DNA of 64,000 nt, taken from assembly GCA_023456105.1 (NCBI GenBank), contig JAEYAO010000032.1, forward strand, positions 1 through 64,000. The letters are read 5' to 3'. A model generated the notes under the pieces. It worked only from the letters and a program-made list of their open reading frames with translations. It had not been told where the DNA came from and ran no database searches. This DNA is from Pseudomonadota bacterium (GTDB taxonomy: Bacteria > Pseudomonadota > Alphaproteobacteria > Caulobacterales > Caulobacteraceae). The position numbers and the translations under genes are program-made. Shown one piece after another: positions 40,671-49,277 of the stretch (position 1 is the stretch's first letter; every line of letters starts with the position of its first letter).

Positions 40671-41835
40671 GCGGACGATCTCCCTTGAGGCGAAAAGCGC
40701 GGAGCGCCTTGTGAACAGGAACGGGCGGCTTGCCGCTGAGGATGCGCAGTCGGTCGCCCCACGTCAGCCGTCCGGCGTAGAAGCGCTCCACCAGCGGCTG
40801 AGGCAGGGTGTAGAAGCGTTGCAGCACCTTGTAGCGTTCCGCGGGCTCGGCGGCGTTGAACATCATGCGGTTCAGAAGGCGCAGATAGGCGTTGCGCCGC
40901 CACAGGGCGTCGGATCGATGTCGCGCCAACGCGGCCACCGTCGCGGTGTCCAGCGCTGAACAGGAGGCGATCGCCGACGCCAGGCCGACCGCCTCCGGCA
41001 ACGAGTAGCCCGTCACCGGGTGAAACAGCAGGGCGCGCAGACCGGAGCGCGCTGCGTCTCCGTCCAGTTCGGACCAGTAGCGGTCCGGATCGCCGCCCAA
41101 GGTGATCGGCAGGACACCGCTTTCGCGCCGCAGCACCGACCCTACGGCCCAGCCTTTGGCCGCAGCATAGGCCAGGACCTCGTTGGAGAGATCGTCCTGA
41201 TCCAGCTCGGCCCCGGCGCTGTAGCGCGTGTCCTCGATCAGCAGGGTGTCGCCCGACAGGGGAAGGACATAGATGAAACGATAGCCGTCCCGCTGCGGAA
41301 TGGTGGCGTCCTTGACGATCGGCCGTTCAAGCCCATGCGGCGACTTCAGGCGCAGCTCCAGCCCGACAAACTTCTGCCATGCCAGGGACACCGCGTCCGA
41401 ACCTCGGGCGCCGCGGCCGTCGATGACCAGCGACGCCTCCAGGCGCTCCCGGTCGTCCAGCGTCACAGAGCGCGCGCCCACTGCCGCCGCTCCGCAGCCG
41501 TAGCGCATGTCCTCGCCCAGCGCCTGCTCGACCTCATGGGCCAGGGTGCGGCTGGTCAGGCAGCCGTATCCGGTCGACAAAGTCCGCCGGAACTCCGGAA
41601 AGGCGACATCGTAGCCTTCCCAATGATGGTCCAGCAGCGGCCGCACCCAGGCGCGGTCGGAAGTCGACACATCGGCGTCGAACAGGCACCAGGTATGGGC
41701 GTCGTCGGCGGCCGGCCGGGCTTCGATCATCACGACGCGAAGCTCCGGACGCAGGCTGCGGAGGCGCAGCGCGATCAGGCTGTTGGCCAGACCTGCGCCG
41801 ACCAGCAGCACGTCGATGGAAGAAGTCGTATTCAT
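40663..41835 (-). CDS. crtY: Lycopene beta-cyclase CrtY
   Basis: A 390-aa flavoprotein making beta-carotene. The start at MNTTSSIDVLLVGAG gives the expected N-terminal dinucleotide motif; a longer frame upstream is not family-like. Other motifs are VIDGRGARGS and FHPVTGYSLPEAVGLA. First gene of the crtYIB operon; divergent from a Crp-like regulator across 197 bp. Confidence 0.95.
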   Translation of the reverse strand: MNTTSSIDVLLVGAGLANSLIALRLRSLRPELRVVMIEARPAADDAHTWCLFDADVSTSDRAWVRPLLDHHWEGYDVAFPEFRRTLSTGYGCLTSRTLAHEVEQALGEDMRYGCGAAAVGARSVTLDDRERLEASLVIDGRGARGSDAVSLAWQKFVGLELRLKSPHGLERPIVKDATIPQRDGYRFIYVLPLSGDTLLIEDTRYSAGAELDQDDLSNEVLAYAAAKGWAVGSVLRRESGVLPITLGGDPDRYWSELDGDAARSGLRALLFHPVTGYSLPEAVGLASAIASCSALDTATVAALARHRSDALWRRNAYLRLLNRMMFNAAEPAERYKVLQRFYTLPQPLVERFYAGRLTWGDRLRILSGKPPVPVHKALRAFRLKGDRPHG

Positions 41836-42032
41836 CGCCCGCCTTATCGCGCGGAACGTCGTCGCCCGCCAGCAGACCCTTGCGCGAGATTTGCAGCGAG
41901 GAGGTCGGGACGACTTCCATGTCTCTGCCTGACACATCCACGGCGATCGCCGGCTTTGGTCATCCGCCCCGGTCGCCGGTTCGTAGCTGCCTCGACACGT
42001 CGCCGGATCAGGCGGCGCCATTGGAGATGGGG

Positions 42033-42767
42033 ATGAGAGAGATCACGAGCGAGAATCTGGTGCGCCGTCTGTCGGCTCTCTGCCCTCTTGGCGAAGACGA
42101 GGCGCGATTCGTCGAGGAGATGGTCCGGCCCGGCGCACCGCATGCGGCCGGTTCTGTGCTCTTGCAGCAGGGGGAGCAAGTTCTCGGCCCCCGCGTGCTG
42201 ACCTCGGGCTGGGCGTGGCGGACGCGGACCCTGCCGACAGGCCGCCGCCAAGTCTTCGCGCTTGTTCTCCCAGGCGACCTGATCGGCCTGTGCTGGCGAC
42301 CGAGCCCGCGAGCCTTGTCTTCAACCGTCGCGGTGACTTCGGTCCAGACCTGCGACGCCTCCGCGCTGATCGAGACCATGACGTCCCGCGGCGCCGTCAA
42401 TCCCGCCCTGTGGGAGGCTCTGACCCTGGTGTCGCGCCACGACGAGATGCGCCTGCTGGACCACGTCGTCCGCCTGGGTCAGCAGACCGCCGTCGAACGG
42501 CTCGCCACCCTGATGCTGGAAGTTCATGACCGGCTGGGCGCGGTGGGTCTGGCGGAGGCCGGCGTCTTCGACATGCCGCTGACGAACGAGCAACTCGCTT
42601 CGATGCTCGGGCTGAGCCTCGTGCACGTCAACCGCACGCTGCAACAGCTGCGCCAGGAGGGCCTGGCGGACATCCGAAGCGGAAAGGCCGTGCTGCTCAA
42701 CCCCGAGCGGATGCGCTCGCTGTCCAGTTATGAAGCCAGCGCGCGCTCCTACGCCGAAGCGGTGTAG
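42033..42767 (+). CDS. Crp/Fnr-family regulator, divergent from crtYIB
   Basis: A 244-aa Crp/Fnr protein. The cyclic-nucleotide-like domain spans about 10-140 (LLQQGEQVLGPRVLTSGWAWRTRTLPTGRRQVFALVLPGDLIG). The DNA-binding helix-turn-helix is MPLTNEQLASMLGLSLVHVNRTLQQLRQEGL near 190-220. No FNR-type Cys cluster is present, so it is not an oxygen sensor of that kind. The start at 42033 has GGAG 7 bp upstream; an in-frame ATG two codons earlier is the alternative. Its head-to-head position with crtY suggests control of carotenoid synthesis. Confidence 0.85.
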   Translation: MREITSENLVRRLSALCPLGEDEARFVEEMVRPGAPHAAGSVLLQQGEQVLGPRVLTSGWAWRTRTLPTGRRQVFALVLPGDLIGLCWRPSPRALSSTVAVTSVQTCDASALIETMTSRGAVNPALWEALTLVSRHDEMRLLDHVVRLGQQTAVERLATLMLEVHDRLGAVGLAEAGVFDMPLTNEQLASMLGLSLVHVNRTLQQLRQEGLADIRSGKAVLLNPERMRSLSSYEASARSYAEAV

Positions 42768-42819
42768 CTGCGACGCGAAACGCGCTGGATCCGATCAGAG
42801 ACGATGAGGAGAATGGCCA

Positions 42820-42842
42820 AAGGGCCAGGTCGGTGACCTGGC
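42820..42842 (+). terminator. Terminator-like hairpin after the Crp-like gene
   Basis: GGGCCAGGTC (42820-42829), loop GGT, GACCTGGCCC (42833-42842): a perfect 10-bp stem, weak T run. It separates the chromosomal gene from the island end 10 bp further on. Confidence 0.6.
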
Positions 42843-42852
42843 CCCTTGATGA

Positions 42853-42897
42853 TGGTGCCGCCGGGCAGGATTGAACTGCCGACCTCAGCCTTACCAA
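42853..42897 (-). other. Left end of island: displaced 3' half of tRNA-Thr with attL core
   Basis: 45 bp that align without gaps to the 3' half of the intact tRNA-Thr at 53536-53580. Identical are the CCA/acceptor part (first 13 bp) and the 18-bp core at 42880-42897; 7 of the 14 bases between them differ. The T-stem here is perfect (GGCAG/CTGCC), while that of the rebuilt tRNA has a mismatch, so this is probably the original chromosomal 3' end pushed away by integration. It lacks a 5' half and is not a functional tRNA. Confidence 0.88.
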
Positions 42898-43030
42898 TTC
42901 TCAGCTGACCAAGCTGAGTGAGTCTTCTAGGGTAAGGTCCGGGTGGGAAAAATATAGCTATGGTAGGGACTTGGCGTTAAGAGGCGTCTGGGCGGGTAAC
43001 GCGCGGGCTGCCCCAATAGCCCGCTTTTGA

Positions 43031-43049
43031 TTACCCGTAGGATTACCCG
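43031..43049. repeat. Paired TTACCCG repeats, left arm
   Basis: TTACCCG-N5-TTACCCG, 15 bp before the integrase start. The same pair with the same 5-bp spacer is found at 53449-53467 near the right end. Likely arm-type binding sites for the integrase. Confidence 0.65.
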
Positions 43050-43063
43050 AAGGGAGACGCGGG

Positions 43064-44377
43064 ATGCCGGTGCGGTTGACGGAGTTGGCGGTCGAGAAGC
43101 TCTTGCCCAAGGAGCCGGGCAAGCGGCTGGAGGTGGTGGACGCGGCGACCCCTGGCCTGACGCTTCGCGTGTCAGGCCCGCGCAACAAGACGTGGAACGT
43201 GCTGTATCGGGTCGCCGCGACCGGAGGCCCGGGTCAGCGCGGCGAGAACGTGCGGGGCAAGCTCCAGCGCATCTCGATTGGGCATTGGCCGGTGACGAAC
43301 CTCAAGGCGGCTCGCGAGCGGGCCCGAGAAGTCATGGAGCAGGCCGACCGGGGCATAGACCCGGCGGCCGTGCGCGACGAACAGGCGGCCCGGCGCATAG
43401 CTGGTTCGTTTGAGGCGGTGTTCGAGCGGTTCGTGGAGCTGCACGTCAAGCAGAACACGAAGGAGGGCCGCTTCGCCCGCGACCGCGCCGCAGCGATGGA
43501 GCGCGCGAAGGCGGGCCAGGTCAGGCTCCCGCCTGGCCCTAACAGCAAGCTCGGGCGCGTCGCGGCAGAACGCATCATCGCCGAGAACGCGCTGCCGGTC
43601 TGGCGGGGGCGGGGGGTCGAGACGATTACTCGCGCCGAGGTCCACGAGCTGCTGGACGATGTGATAACGAAGCGCGGCAGCGCGATGGCGCGCGAGCTGC
43701 GCAAGGCGCTGACCTCGCTGTTCAATTGGGCGGCGGATCGGGGCCACGTTCCAGCCAGCCCCCTGGCGGGGATGCGCAGGCCCGAGTTGGCCTACACCGC
43801 GCGTGAGCGGGTTCTGTCGATGGAGGAACTCGGCCGCGTCTGGACGGCAGCAGGGGAGGCTGCCTATCCGTTTGGCAACATGGTTCGGCTCATCATGCTC
43901 ACCGGGCAGCGCCGCTCGGAGATCGCGGAGATGGAGCGGGGCTGGATTGACGCTGGCCAGCGCGTCGTCGAGATACCGGCCGCGCGCTACAAGACGAAGC
44001 GCGCGCACGTGTTCCCGCTGTCGCGGCCCGCATGGGCATTGGTAGAGGCTTTGCCCAAGTGGAACGGCGGCGAATGCCTGTTCAGCACGACCGGCGGCAA
44101 GCGCCCCGTCAGCGGCTTCTCCAAGGCGAAGCTGCGGCTGGACGAACTGATCGCCAAGCGGGGTGAGAAGGAGGAGTTGCCGCCGATGGAGCCGTGGACC
44201 GTCCATGACCTCCGGCGCTCGGTAGCAACCCACATGGCGCGGACGGGAACCCCCCAAGAGCACATCGAGCGCGTGCTTGGTCACGTGGTCCAGGGCGTTG
44301 CCGGCACCTACAACCGCTACTCCTATCTGGACGAGAAGCGGGCCGCGCTGGAGGCATGGGGGAAGCTATGGAAGTGA
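43064..44377 (+). CDS. int: Tyrosine integrase of the island (P4-integrase type)
   Basis: A 437-aa tyrosine recombinase with the DUF4102 N-terminal domain of P4-type integrases (LTELAVEKLLPKEPGKRLEVVDAATPGLTLRVSGP), a SAM-like core-binding domain (about 110-230) and a catalytic domain. Arg is in LTGQRRSEIAEMERG, His-x-x-Arg in WTVHDLRRSVATHMARTG, the late His in VLGHVVQG and the nucleophile Tyr in GTYNRYSYLDEKR. It reads inward from attL, as usual for tRNA-targeted islands. Confidence 0.95.
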   Translation: MPVRLTELAVEKLLPKEPGKRLEVVDAATPGLTLRVSGPRNKTWNVLYRVAATGGPGQRGENVRGKLQRISIGHWPVTNLKAARERAREVMEQADRGIDPAAVRDEQAARRIAGSFEAVFERFVELHVKQNTKEGRFARDRAAAMERAKAGQVRLPPGPNSKLGRVAAERIIAENALPVWRGRGVETITRAEVHELLDDVITKRGSAMARELRKALTSLFNWAADRGHVPASPLAGMRRPELAYTARERVLSMEELGRVWTAAGEAAYPFGNMVRLIMLTGQRRSEIAEMERGWIDAGQRVVEIPAARYKTKRAHVFPLSRPAWALVEALPKWNGGECLFSTTGGKRPVSGFSKAKLRLDELIAKRGEKEELPPMEPWTVHDLRRSVATHMARTGTPQEHIERVLGHVVQGVAGTYNRYSYLDEKRAALEAWGKLWK

Positions 44378-44997
44378 TCCCCGAGGCCCCGGCGGAAGTC
44401 CGCGAGGACGCCCGCTATGCGTTCTGGGAGGTCCAGATGCTGCGCGACGACGCCCGCGCCCTGGCCCTCGCGCGCGAGCGCATCCGCAACGTCAACTCGC
44501 CGCGCGGGGTGGCGGGCCTCGACTTGAGGCTGGGGGGCGGTCTTTGGGAGGGTCGCGAGCTGGACGAGCCAGACTTCGCCAGGCTGCCCTTCGAAGAGAA
44601 GAAGCAGAGGTTCATGTCCAGCCTTCCTGAGGCATTGGCGTCTTTGGGCGTCGAGGCGGGCGGCCCGGGGCAGCGCGATCACGGCCCCTATCACGCGGCT
44701 GGCGTCCTGCTGCTGTCTTGGTGGATGGGGGAAGGTCACAAGATCACCGCCAACCTCGGCCGGGGCTCGGCCAAGCTCACGGCTCGCCAGCCGAAGCCGA
44801 GCGCCACTGTCAGATTCCTCGCGAACGAGTTCCTCGACATCGCCCGGTGGTATGGAAGCGACGAGTGGGCCATCGGCAGCGATGGGTACGAAAATCCTCA
44901 AGCATCCGGGCTGCCGAGCCTCCCGCGCGGCAAGATGGAGCAGATCGCCTTCAAGGTTGCTGCGCAGCACATCAAGAACCGCACGGCATTTCGCTAA
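44356..44997 (+). CDS. Hypothetical protein overlapping the integrase 3' end
   Basis: A 213-aa soluble protein of unknown family. Its N-terminus overlaps the last 22 bp of int; an internal ATG at 44368 with GGGGGA upstream is an equally good start. Segments such as YHAAGVLLLSWWMGEGHKITANLGRGS and VRFLANEFLDIARWYGSDEW look globular. No DNA-binding motif seen. The overlap suggests co-expression with the integrase. Confidence 0.65.
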   Translation: MGEAMEVIPEAPAEVREDARYAFWEVQMLRDDARALALARERIRNVNSPRGVAGLDLRLGGGLWEGRELDEPDFARLPFEEKKQRFMSSLPEALASLGVEAGGPGQRDHGPYHAAGVLLLSWWMGEGHKITANLGRGSAKLTARQPKPSATVRFLANEFLDIARWYGSDEWAIGSDGYENPQASGLPSLPRGKMEQIAFKVAAQHIKNRTAFR

Positions 44998-45055
44998 GTT
45001 TATTCCTGTCCCGCCTGCCTTAGCCCGGGTCATCCCCGCGCTAACCGAGGCAGAG

Positions 45056-45253
45056 ATGCAAAACGACGACAAACTTTTGACGATGCCAGAAGTCGAGGCG
45101 CTGACCCGCCTCAGCAAGCCTACCGTCTATCAGATGATCCGAGAGAGGCGCTTCCCCAAGCAGGTGCGCCTCGGCCCCAACAAGGTCGCCTGGCTGCGTT
45201 CCGAGGTGCTGGGCTGGATTGGCCAGCGTGCCGACGCCCGCGAGCCTGCCTGA
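45056..45253 (+). CDS. alpA: AlpA-family regulator/excisionase
   Basis: A 65-aa AlpA protein with a MerR-like HTH (LLTMPEVEALTRLSKPTVYQMIRERRFPKQVRLGPNKVAWLRSEV). The ATG at 45056 has GAGG 6 bp upstream. In P4 and PICI elements AlpA activates island gene expression and excision. A 10-bp inverted repeat follows within 2 bp of the stop. Confidence 0.9.
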   Translation: MQNDDKLLTMPEVEALTRLSKPTVYQMIRERRFPKQVRLGPNKVAWLRSEVLGWIGQRADAREPA

Positions 45254-45254
45254 A

Positions 45255-45289
45255 GGTCCCACCGCCGGGGAGTAATCGACGGTGGGACC
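45255..45289. repeat. Inverted repeat after alpA
   Basis: GGTCCCACCG (45255-45264) and CGGTGGGACC (45280-45289), a perfect 10-bp inverted repeat with a 15-bp spacer, no T run. More like an operator in the promoter region of the primase gene than a terminator. Confidence 0.55.
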
Positions 45290-45432
45290 GCGCCAGAAGG
45301 TGGCACCACGACCAAGAAGTGCCGGGGATTAGATTAGACCGCCCCGCTGCCGGAGCAGAGCTCCGATCCTTGAGCGAAGGGCCACACTGCTGACCGACCC
45401 ACCCCGGCCCCCGGCCGAGATGAGTTGATGAT

Positions 45433-47724
45433 ATGAGTGACGACCTACAGACGGACACCGACAAGGCCATTCGCTTCTTGGAATGGCTGAGACCGGCGGG
45501 GCCATGGCTTCTTTCGGCCAAGCGCGCCGACGGCCCCTTCGAGACGCGCCACTGTGCCGACGTTGCCGCAGCGCGCACATGGATCGAGGCCCGGAACGGC
45601 CGCTCCAACCTCTACGTGATGGTCAATCCGGCGTCGGCAGCGGTCGACAAGAAGGCCTCGAAGGCGGACCTGGCCGAGCTTGCCTTCCTGCACGTCGATC
45701 TGGACGTGAAGCAGGGGCCGCTGGAGGATGGCTTGGCAGCCATTCGTGCGCGGCTCGCGGACTTCCAGCCGAAGCCGTCGGGCGTGATCTTCTCGGGAGG
45801 GGGATACTGGGCGTTCTGGCGTCTGGAAGAGCCCCTCTTCCTGGGCGGGGCCGAGGCGCAGATAGCCGAGGCCGAGGCTTACAATCGTGGGCTGGAGAAC
45901 GCCTTGGGCGGCGACCATTGCCACAACGTGGACCGGGTTTGCCGCATCCCTGGCACCATCAACCTGCCAGACAAGGCGAAGCGGGAGCGCGGTCGGACGC
46001 CGAGCCTGGCTGCCATCGTCGATCTGACCGACCAGACCTACGGGCTCGAAGACTTCGCCCCGGTTCACCCGGGGTCGCTAAGGGGAAAGGAGAACCGACC
46101 GCGCCAAGAGCGTCCCGAGATCCAGAGGTTGGACGATCCTGCCAGCCTTGAAAGCTGGGGCGTGCCCCCGTGGGTCGGTGCCGTGGTCGTGGAGGGAACC
46201 GACCCGACCGAGCCCGGCCGATGGGGCGGGGACCGATCCCAGGCCGTGTTCGCGGTGGCCTGCGAGCTGACCCGGCATCGGGTCCCTGCTAGCCTGATCG
46301 TGGGCATTCTCACGGACACGACCTGGGGCATCTCCGCCCATATCCGCGACAAGGGCGGGCGCGACGTGCTGGGCTATGCTTGGCGGCAAGTGGAGCGTGC
46401 GGAGGGGAAGGTCGCGGCCGATGGTGACCCGTTTGAGACGGACAAACACGGCATACCGTTCCCGTCCCAGCGCAACATCCGGCTGGCGCTGAGCAAGATG
46501 GGCGTCCGCGTCCGCCACGACCGCTTTGCCGACCGAGCCGCGCTGACTGGGCTGGAAGGGTTTGGGCCACACCTAGACGACGCGGCCCTGACGCGCCTGC
46601 GGTTGCGGGCCGAGGAAGAGCACAAGCTGAAGGTGCCCAAGGAGTTCTTCTGCGACGTCGTGGGCGACGCGGCGCGACGCGACGACTTCCACCCGGTGGT
46701 AGACTACCTCGACAGCTTGACGTGGGACGGCGGCCCCCGGCTGGACGGCTGGATGGCGACCTACTTGGAGGCCGCCGACAATGAATACACTCGGCACGTC
46801 GGCACCATCATGCTGGTCGCCGCCGTCCGGCGCGTTCGCCAGCCGGGGTGTAAGTTCGACGAGATGGTCGTGCTGGAGAGTGAGCAGGGAAAGGCGAAGT
46901 CGAGCGCGCTGGCCGTGCTGGCCGTGCATGAAGACTGGTTTAGTGACGACTTGCCCCTGAACGCGGAGGCGAAGTTGGTGATCGAGCGCACGCAGGGGCG
47001 CTGGATCATCGAGGCAGGCGAGCTGAAGGGAATGAGCCCCAAGGGGGTCGAACACCTCAAGGGGTTCCTGTCGCGGCGGCGCGACAGCTCGCGGATGGCG
47101 TATGGACGGCTGACCCACGACGCCCCCCGCCACTTCATCGTGGTGGGCACGACGAACGACGACAGATACCTTGTGGACAGCACGGGCAATCGCCGCTTCT
47201 GGCCGGTGCGGGTCGGTGACATCGACCTTGAGGCACTAGCCCGCGACCGCGACCAGCTGTGGGCCGAGGCAGCGGCGCGGGAGGCCGCCGGTGAGGCTAT
47301 CCGCTTGGATAAGGCCCTCTGGCAGGCGGCGGCGCTAGAGCAAGACGAGCGCCGGACCCTCGACCCGTTCGTGGCCCCGCTGGCCGACGTGTTCCGAAGT
47401 CTACAGGGCAAGGTCCGCAGCAGCGACGTCTGGGACATCATTGGGACACCGATAGGGATGCGGACACCCGAGCAGGAGCGGCGTCTGGGCGTCGCCATGC
47501 GCGATCTGGGCTTCGAGAGGGGCCAGGCGCGTTTCGGCGGCGACCCTGAACACTGCTACCGTCGCGGTGACGAAGGCCAGCGCAAGCGGCGCATCGTTGT
47601 GGAGTGGGTGTCGAGTGGGGACGGAGAGCGCGGTGGCTGGGAGGCCGTTCTCGAAGGCGGCGACACCTCGGCGCGGCAGACGACGCTGAACCTCGGTGCA
47701 CGCGATGGCGACGGGCCCTATTGA
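45433..47724 (+). CDS. Primase-helicase (AEP primase plus VapE/VirE P-loop) of the island
   Basis: A 763-aa replication protein. The N-terminal archaeo-eukaryotic-type primase domain has ELAFLHVDLDVKQGP (catalytic Asp pair) and CHNVDRVCRIPGTINLP. The C-terminal half is a VapE/VirE superfamily-3-like helicase with Walker A in LESEQGKAKSSALAVL, then RWIIEAGELKGM (Walker B region) and VGTTNDDRYLVDSTGNRRFWPV (sensor). Such Pri-Rep fusions replicate PICIs and P4 from an iteron origin; here nine CGTAACCCC repeats follow directly. Start at ATG 45433 after a GAGATGAG region. Confidence 0.9.
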   Translation: MSDDLQTDTDKAIRFLEWLRPAGPWLLSAKRADGPFETRHCADVAAARTWIEARNGRSNLYVMVNPASAAVDKKASKADLAELAFLHVDLDVKQGPLEDGLAAIRARLADFQPKPSGVIFSGGGYWAFWRLEEPLFLGGAEAQIAEAEAYNRGLENALGGDHCHNVDRVCRIPGTINLPDKAKRERGRTPSLAAIVDLTDQTYGLEDFAPVHPGSLRGKENRPRQERPEIQRLDDPASLESWGVPPWVGAVVVEGTDPTEPGRWGGDRSQAVFAVACELTRHRVPASLIVGILTDTTWGISAHIRDKGGRDVLGYAWRQVERAEGKVAADGDPFETDKHGIPFPSQRNIRLALSKMGVRVRHDRFADRAALTGLEGFGPHLDDAALTRLRLRAEEEHKLKVPKEFFCDVVGDAARRDDFHPVVDYLDSLTWDGGPRLDGWMATYLEAADNEYTRHVGTIMLVAAVRRVRQPGCKFDEMVVLESEQGKAKSSALAVLAVHEDWFSDDLPLNAEAKLVIERTQGRWIIEAGELKGMSPKGVEHLKGFLSRRRDSSRMAYGRLTHDAPRHFIVVGTTNDDRYLVDSTGNRRFWPVRVGDIDLEALARDRDQLWAEAAAREAAGEAIRLDKALWQAAALEQDERRTLDPFVAPLADVFRSLQGKVRSSDVWDIIGTPIGMRTPEQERRLGVAMRDLGFERGQARFGGDPEHCYRRGDEGQRKRRIVVEWVSSGDGERGGWEAVLEGGDTSARQTTLNLGARDGDGPY

Positions 47725-47725
47725 G

Positions 47726-47996
47726 CGTAACCCCCCGGTCACGGCAGGCGTAATGGGGGGGGGTTACGCCTAAGCTCTCGAAAACGTGGCGGTCTTCGTG
47801 GCCGTAACCCCCCAAACGCCCCGTAACCCCACATTCTTCGACCCTGCCGCGAAGCCCAGCGCAGCTATGGCATCTCGCCCTTCCTCTCCTCTCCTTCCTA
47901 GAGGGGGGTTACGGGGGGTTACGGCTCCGAGAAGCCCGAGATTGCTGGGCTTCCGCGTAACCCCATGGGGTTACGTTCGGCTTGGTGGGGGTTACG
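47726..47996. repeat. Origin-like cluster of nine CGTAACCCC iterons
   Basis: Nine exact copies of CGTAACCCC in either direction start at about 47726, 47760, 47803, 47822, 47905, 47915, 47956, 47967 and 47988. Two of them form a perfect 20-bp palindrome, CGTAACCCCATGGGGTTACG, at 47956-47975. They lie directly after the primase-helicase stop, with no ORF. This is the expected layout of a satellite replication origin. Spacing is irregular and there are no unique spacers, so it is not a CRISPR array. Confidence 0.8.
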
Positions 47997-48444
47997 CCTT
48001 GTCATCTGGGCACTGGCTCCTCGGTGGGCAGAGGACGATGTGAACCGCTGCTTCCGGTGCTCCCAACGCGCGCGGGCGGGCGACAGATCAGCAGCGCCGA
48101 CCCTCTGCTAGGCTCAGGTCTCGCTGTCGCCGTGCCAGCGCTTTCGAGCTTTCGTCCACCTCGTCGCCGTCTGGGGTAATGCTCGGGGTAATCGCGGCAG
48201 GACAGACAACACTTGGCGGCCGATAGACTCGCACGGCGGTCCCGCCTATCGTCGCGCCGTTGCCTCGATCTTGATCGTGAGGGGCGACCCGCACTAGCGC
48301 GGCGAACACAGGTCCTCGGCTTCGGTCGGGCGGCCTGCGAAATATAATACCGAAAGGGAATACGCGGGGCGCGGTTCCCTGTGTTCACGCGCGATCAACC
48401 GTCCCGGCTGTCGGGCCGGAGCGGTGAACCGTGGGCAAAACTGA
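47997..48444. other. Non-coding part of the island after the iterons
   Basis: No ORF with recognisable features. It has AT-richer patches, including TATAAT at 48343-48348, about 100 bp before the lipoprotein gene, which could be a -10 box without a clear -35. It may belong to the origin (AT-rich unwinding region) or hold the promoter of the right-hand operon. Confidence 0.45.
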
Positions 48445-48711
48445 ATGCGACTCACCCTGCTTTTTCTGGCGACGGCTGTCGCGGTCGGAGGATGCTCAGA
48501 CCCCGTCGAGAAAGCCAAAGACCGCCTTGAGATTGTCGAACGCCACGGCTCGTTGCGCGAGCAGTGCGCGGCAAAGCGGGACTTGCAGGACGCCTACTTG
48601 GATGCTGGCCGCGAAAGCGAATACTCGACGGCAAAGCTGTATGCGGACATCACCTGCATGAACGCCGATTTTGAGGGGCGGTACGGACCCGCGCCTGCTA
48701 CCGGGGGATAG
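48445..48711 (+). CDS. Small island lipoprotein
   Basis: An 88-aa protein with a lipoprotein signal (MRLTLLFLATAVAVGGC, Cys17) and a hydrophilic mature part with two further cysteines (REQCAAKRDLQDAYLDAG, DITCMNADFEG). No family recognised. A surface-anchored island protein could act in superinfection exclusion, but nothing in the sequence proves this. Confidence 0.65.
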   Translation: MRLTLLFLATAVAVGGCSDPVEKAKDRLEIVERHGSLREQCAAKRDLQDAYLDAGRESEYSTAKLYADITCMNADFEGRYGPAPATGG

Positions 48712-48761
48712 CCCAAGTCTTAACCGGCGCGTTCGCACCGGTCGCCAGCTATTCTCGCAGC

Positions 48762-49277
48762 ATGGCCAACGGCATCCCCCTCTCGCCGGAGCGCAAAGCG
48801 GCGTTCATCGCTGAACTGGCGCGCCACGGCATAGCGAACCGGGCGGCCCGGGCGGCGTCGCCGCATAGCCCGAGCCCGACTGGCTGCCTGTCCACCTTCG
48901 CAGATGAACGTCACCGCGACCCCGCGTTCGCCCGGGCGTGGGAGGAGGCCATCGACATCGCCCGTTCCGAGGTCGAGCACGAAATCTACCGCCGCTCGAC
49001 CGAGGGCGTGGACGAGCCGGTCTTCGGCGGCAAATATCGTGAAGCCGTCGTTGGCACGGTGCGCCGATACAGTGACCGACTGCTGGAGCTGCGGGCCCGG
49101 GCCCTGCTGCCCGCCTACCGGGACGCGGCCGCCCTGGCCGTCAACAAGCGCGTCACCCACGAGTTCGAGCCGAGCCTGCTGGGGGACGCGGTCGCGTCAG
49201 TCGCTACGCGCCTGGCGCAGACCTTCCAGCCCGAGCCGCTCAGGGTGATCGAGGGGAGGGTGTCCGATGACGCCTGA
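48762..49277 (+). CDS. Terminase small subunit-like protein
   Basis: A 171-aa protein resembling phage small terminase subunits: an N-terminal HTH (LSPERKAAFIAELARHGIANRAARAAS), the typical RDPAFARAWEEAIDIARSEVEHEIYRRSTEG helix, and KYREAVVGTVRRYSDRLLELRAR. With no large terminase in the island, it would redirect a helper phage's packaging to island DNA, as in PICIs. It overlaps the next gene by 11 bp. Confidence 0.7.
   Translation: MANGIPLSPERKAAFIAELARHGIANRAARAASPHSPSPTGCLSTFADERHRDPAFARAWEEAIDIARSEVEHEIYRRSTEGVDEPVFGGKYREAVVGTVRRYSDRLLELRARALLPAYRDAAALAVNKRVTHEFEPSLLGDAVASVATRLAQTFQPEPLRVIEGRVSDDA

Noticed and set aside
42853..42897. Possible second functional tRNA-Thr
   Set aside because: Only the 3' half is present; no D-arm or 5' acceptor strand. 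It is the displaced end of the integration target.
47726..47996. Repeats considered as a CRISPR array
   Set aside because: Nine-base units in both orientations with irregular spacing and no unique 30-40-bp spacers or cas genes.
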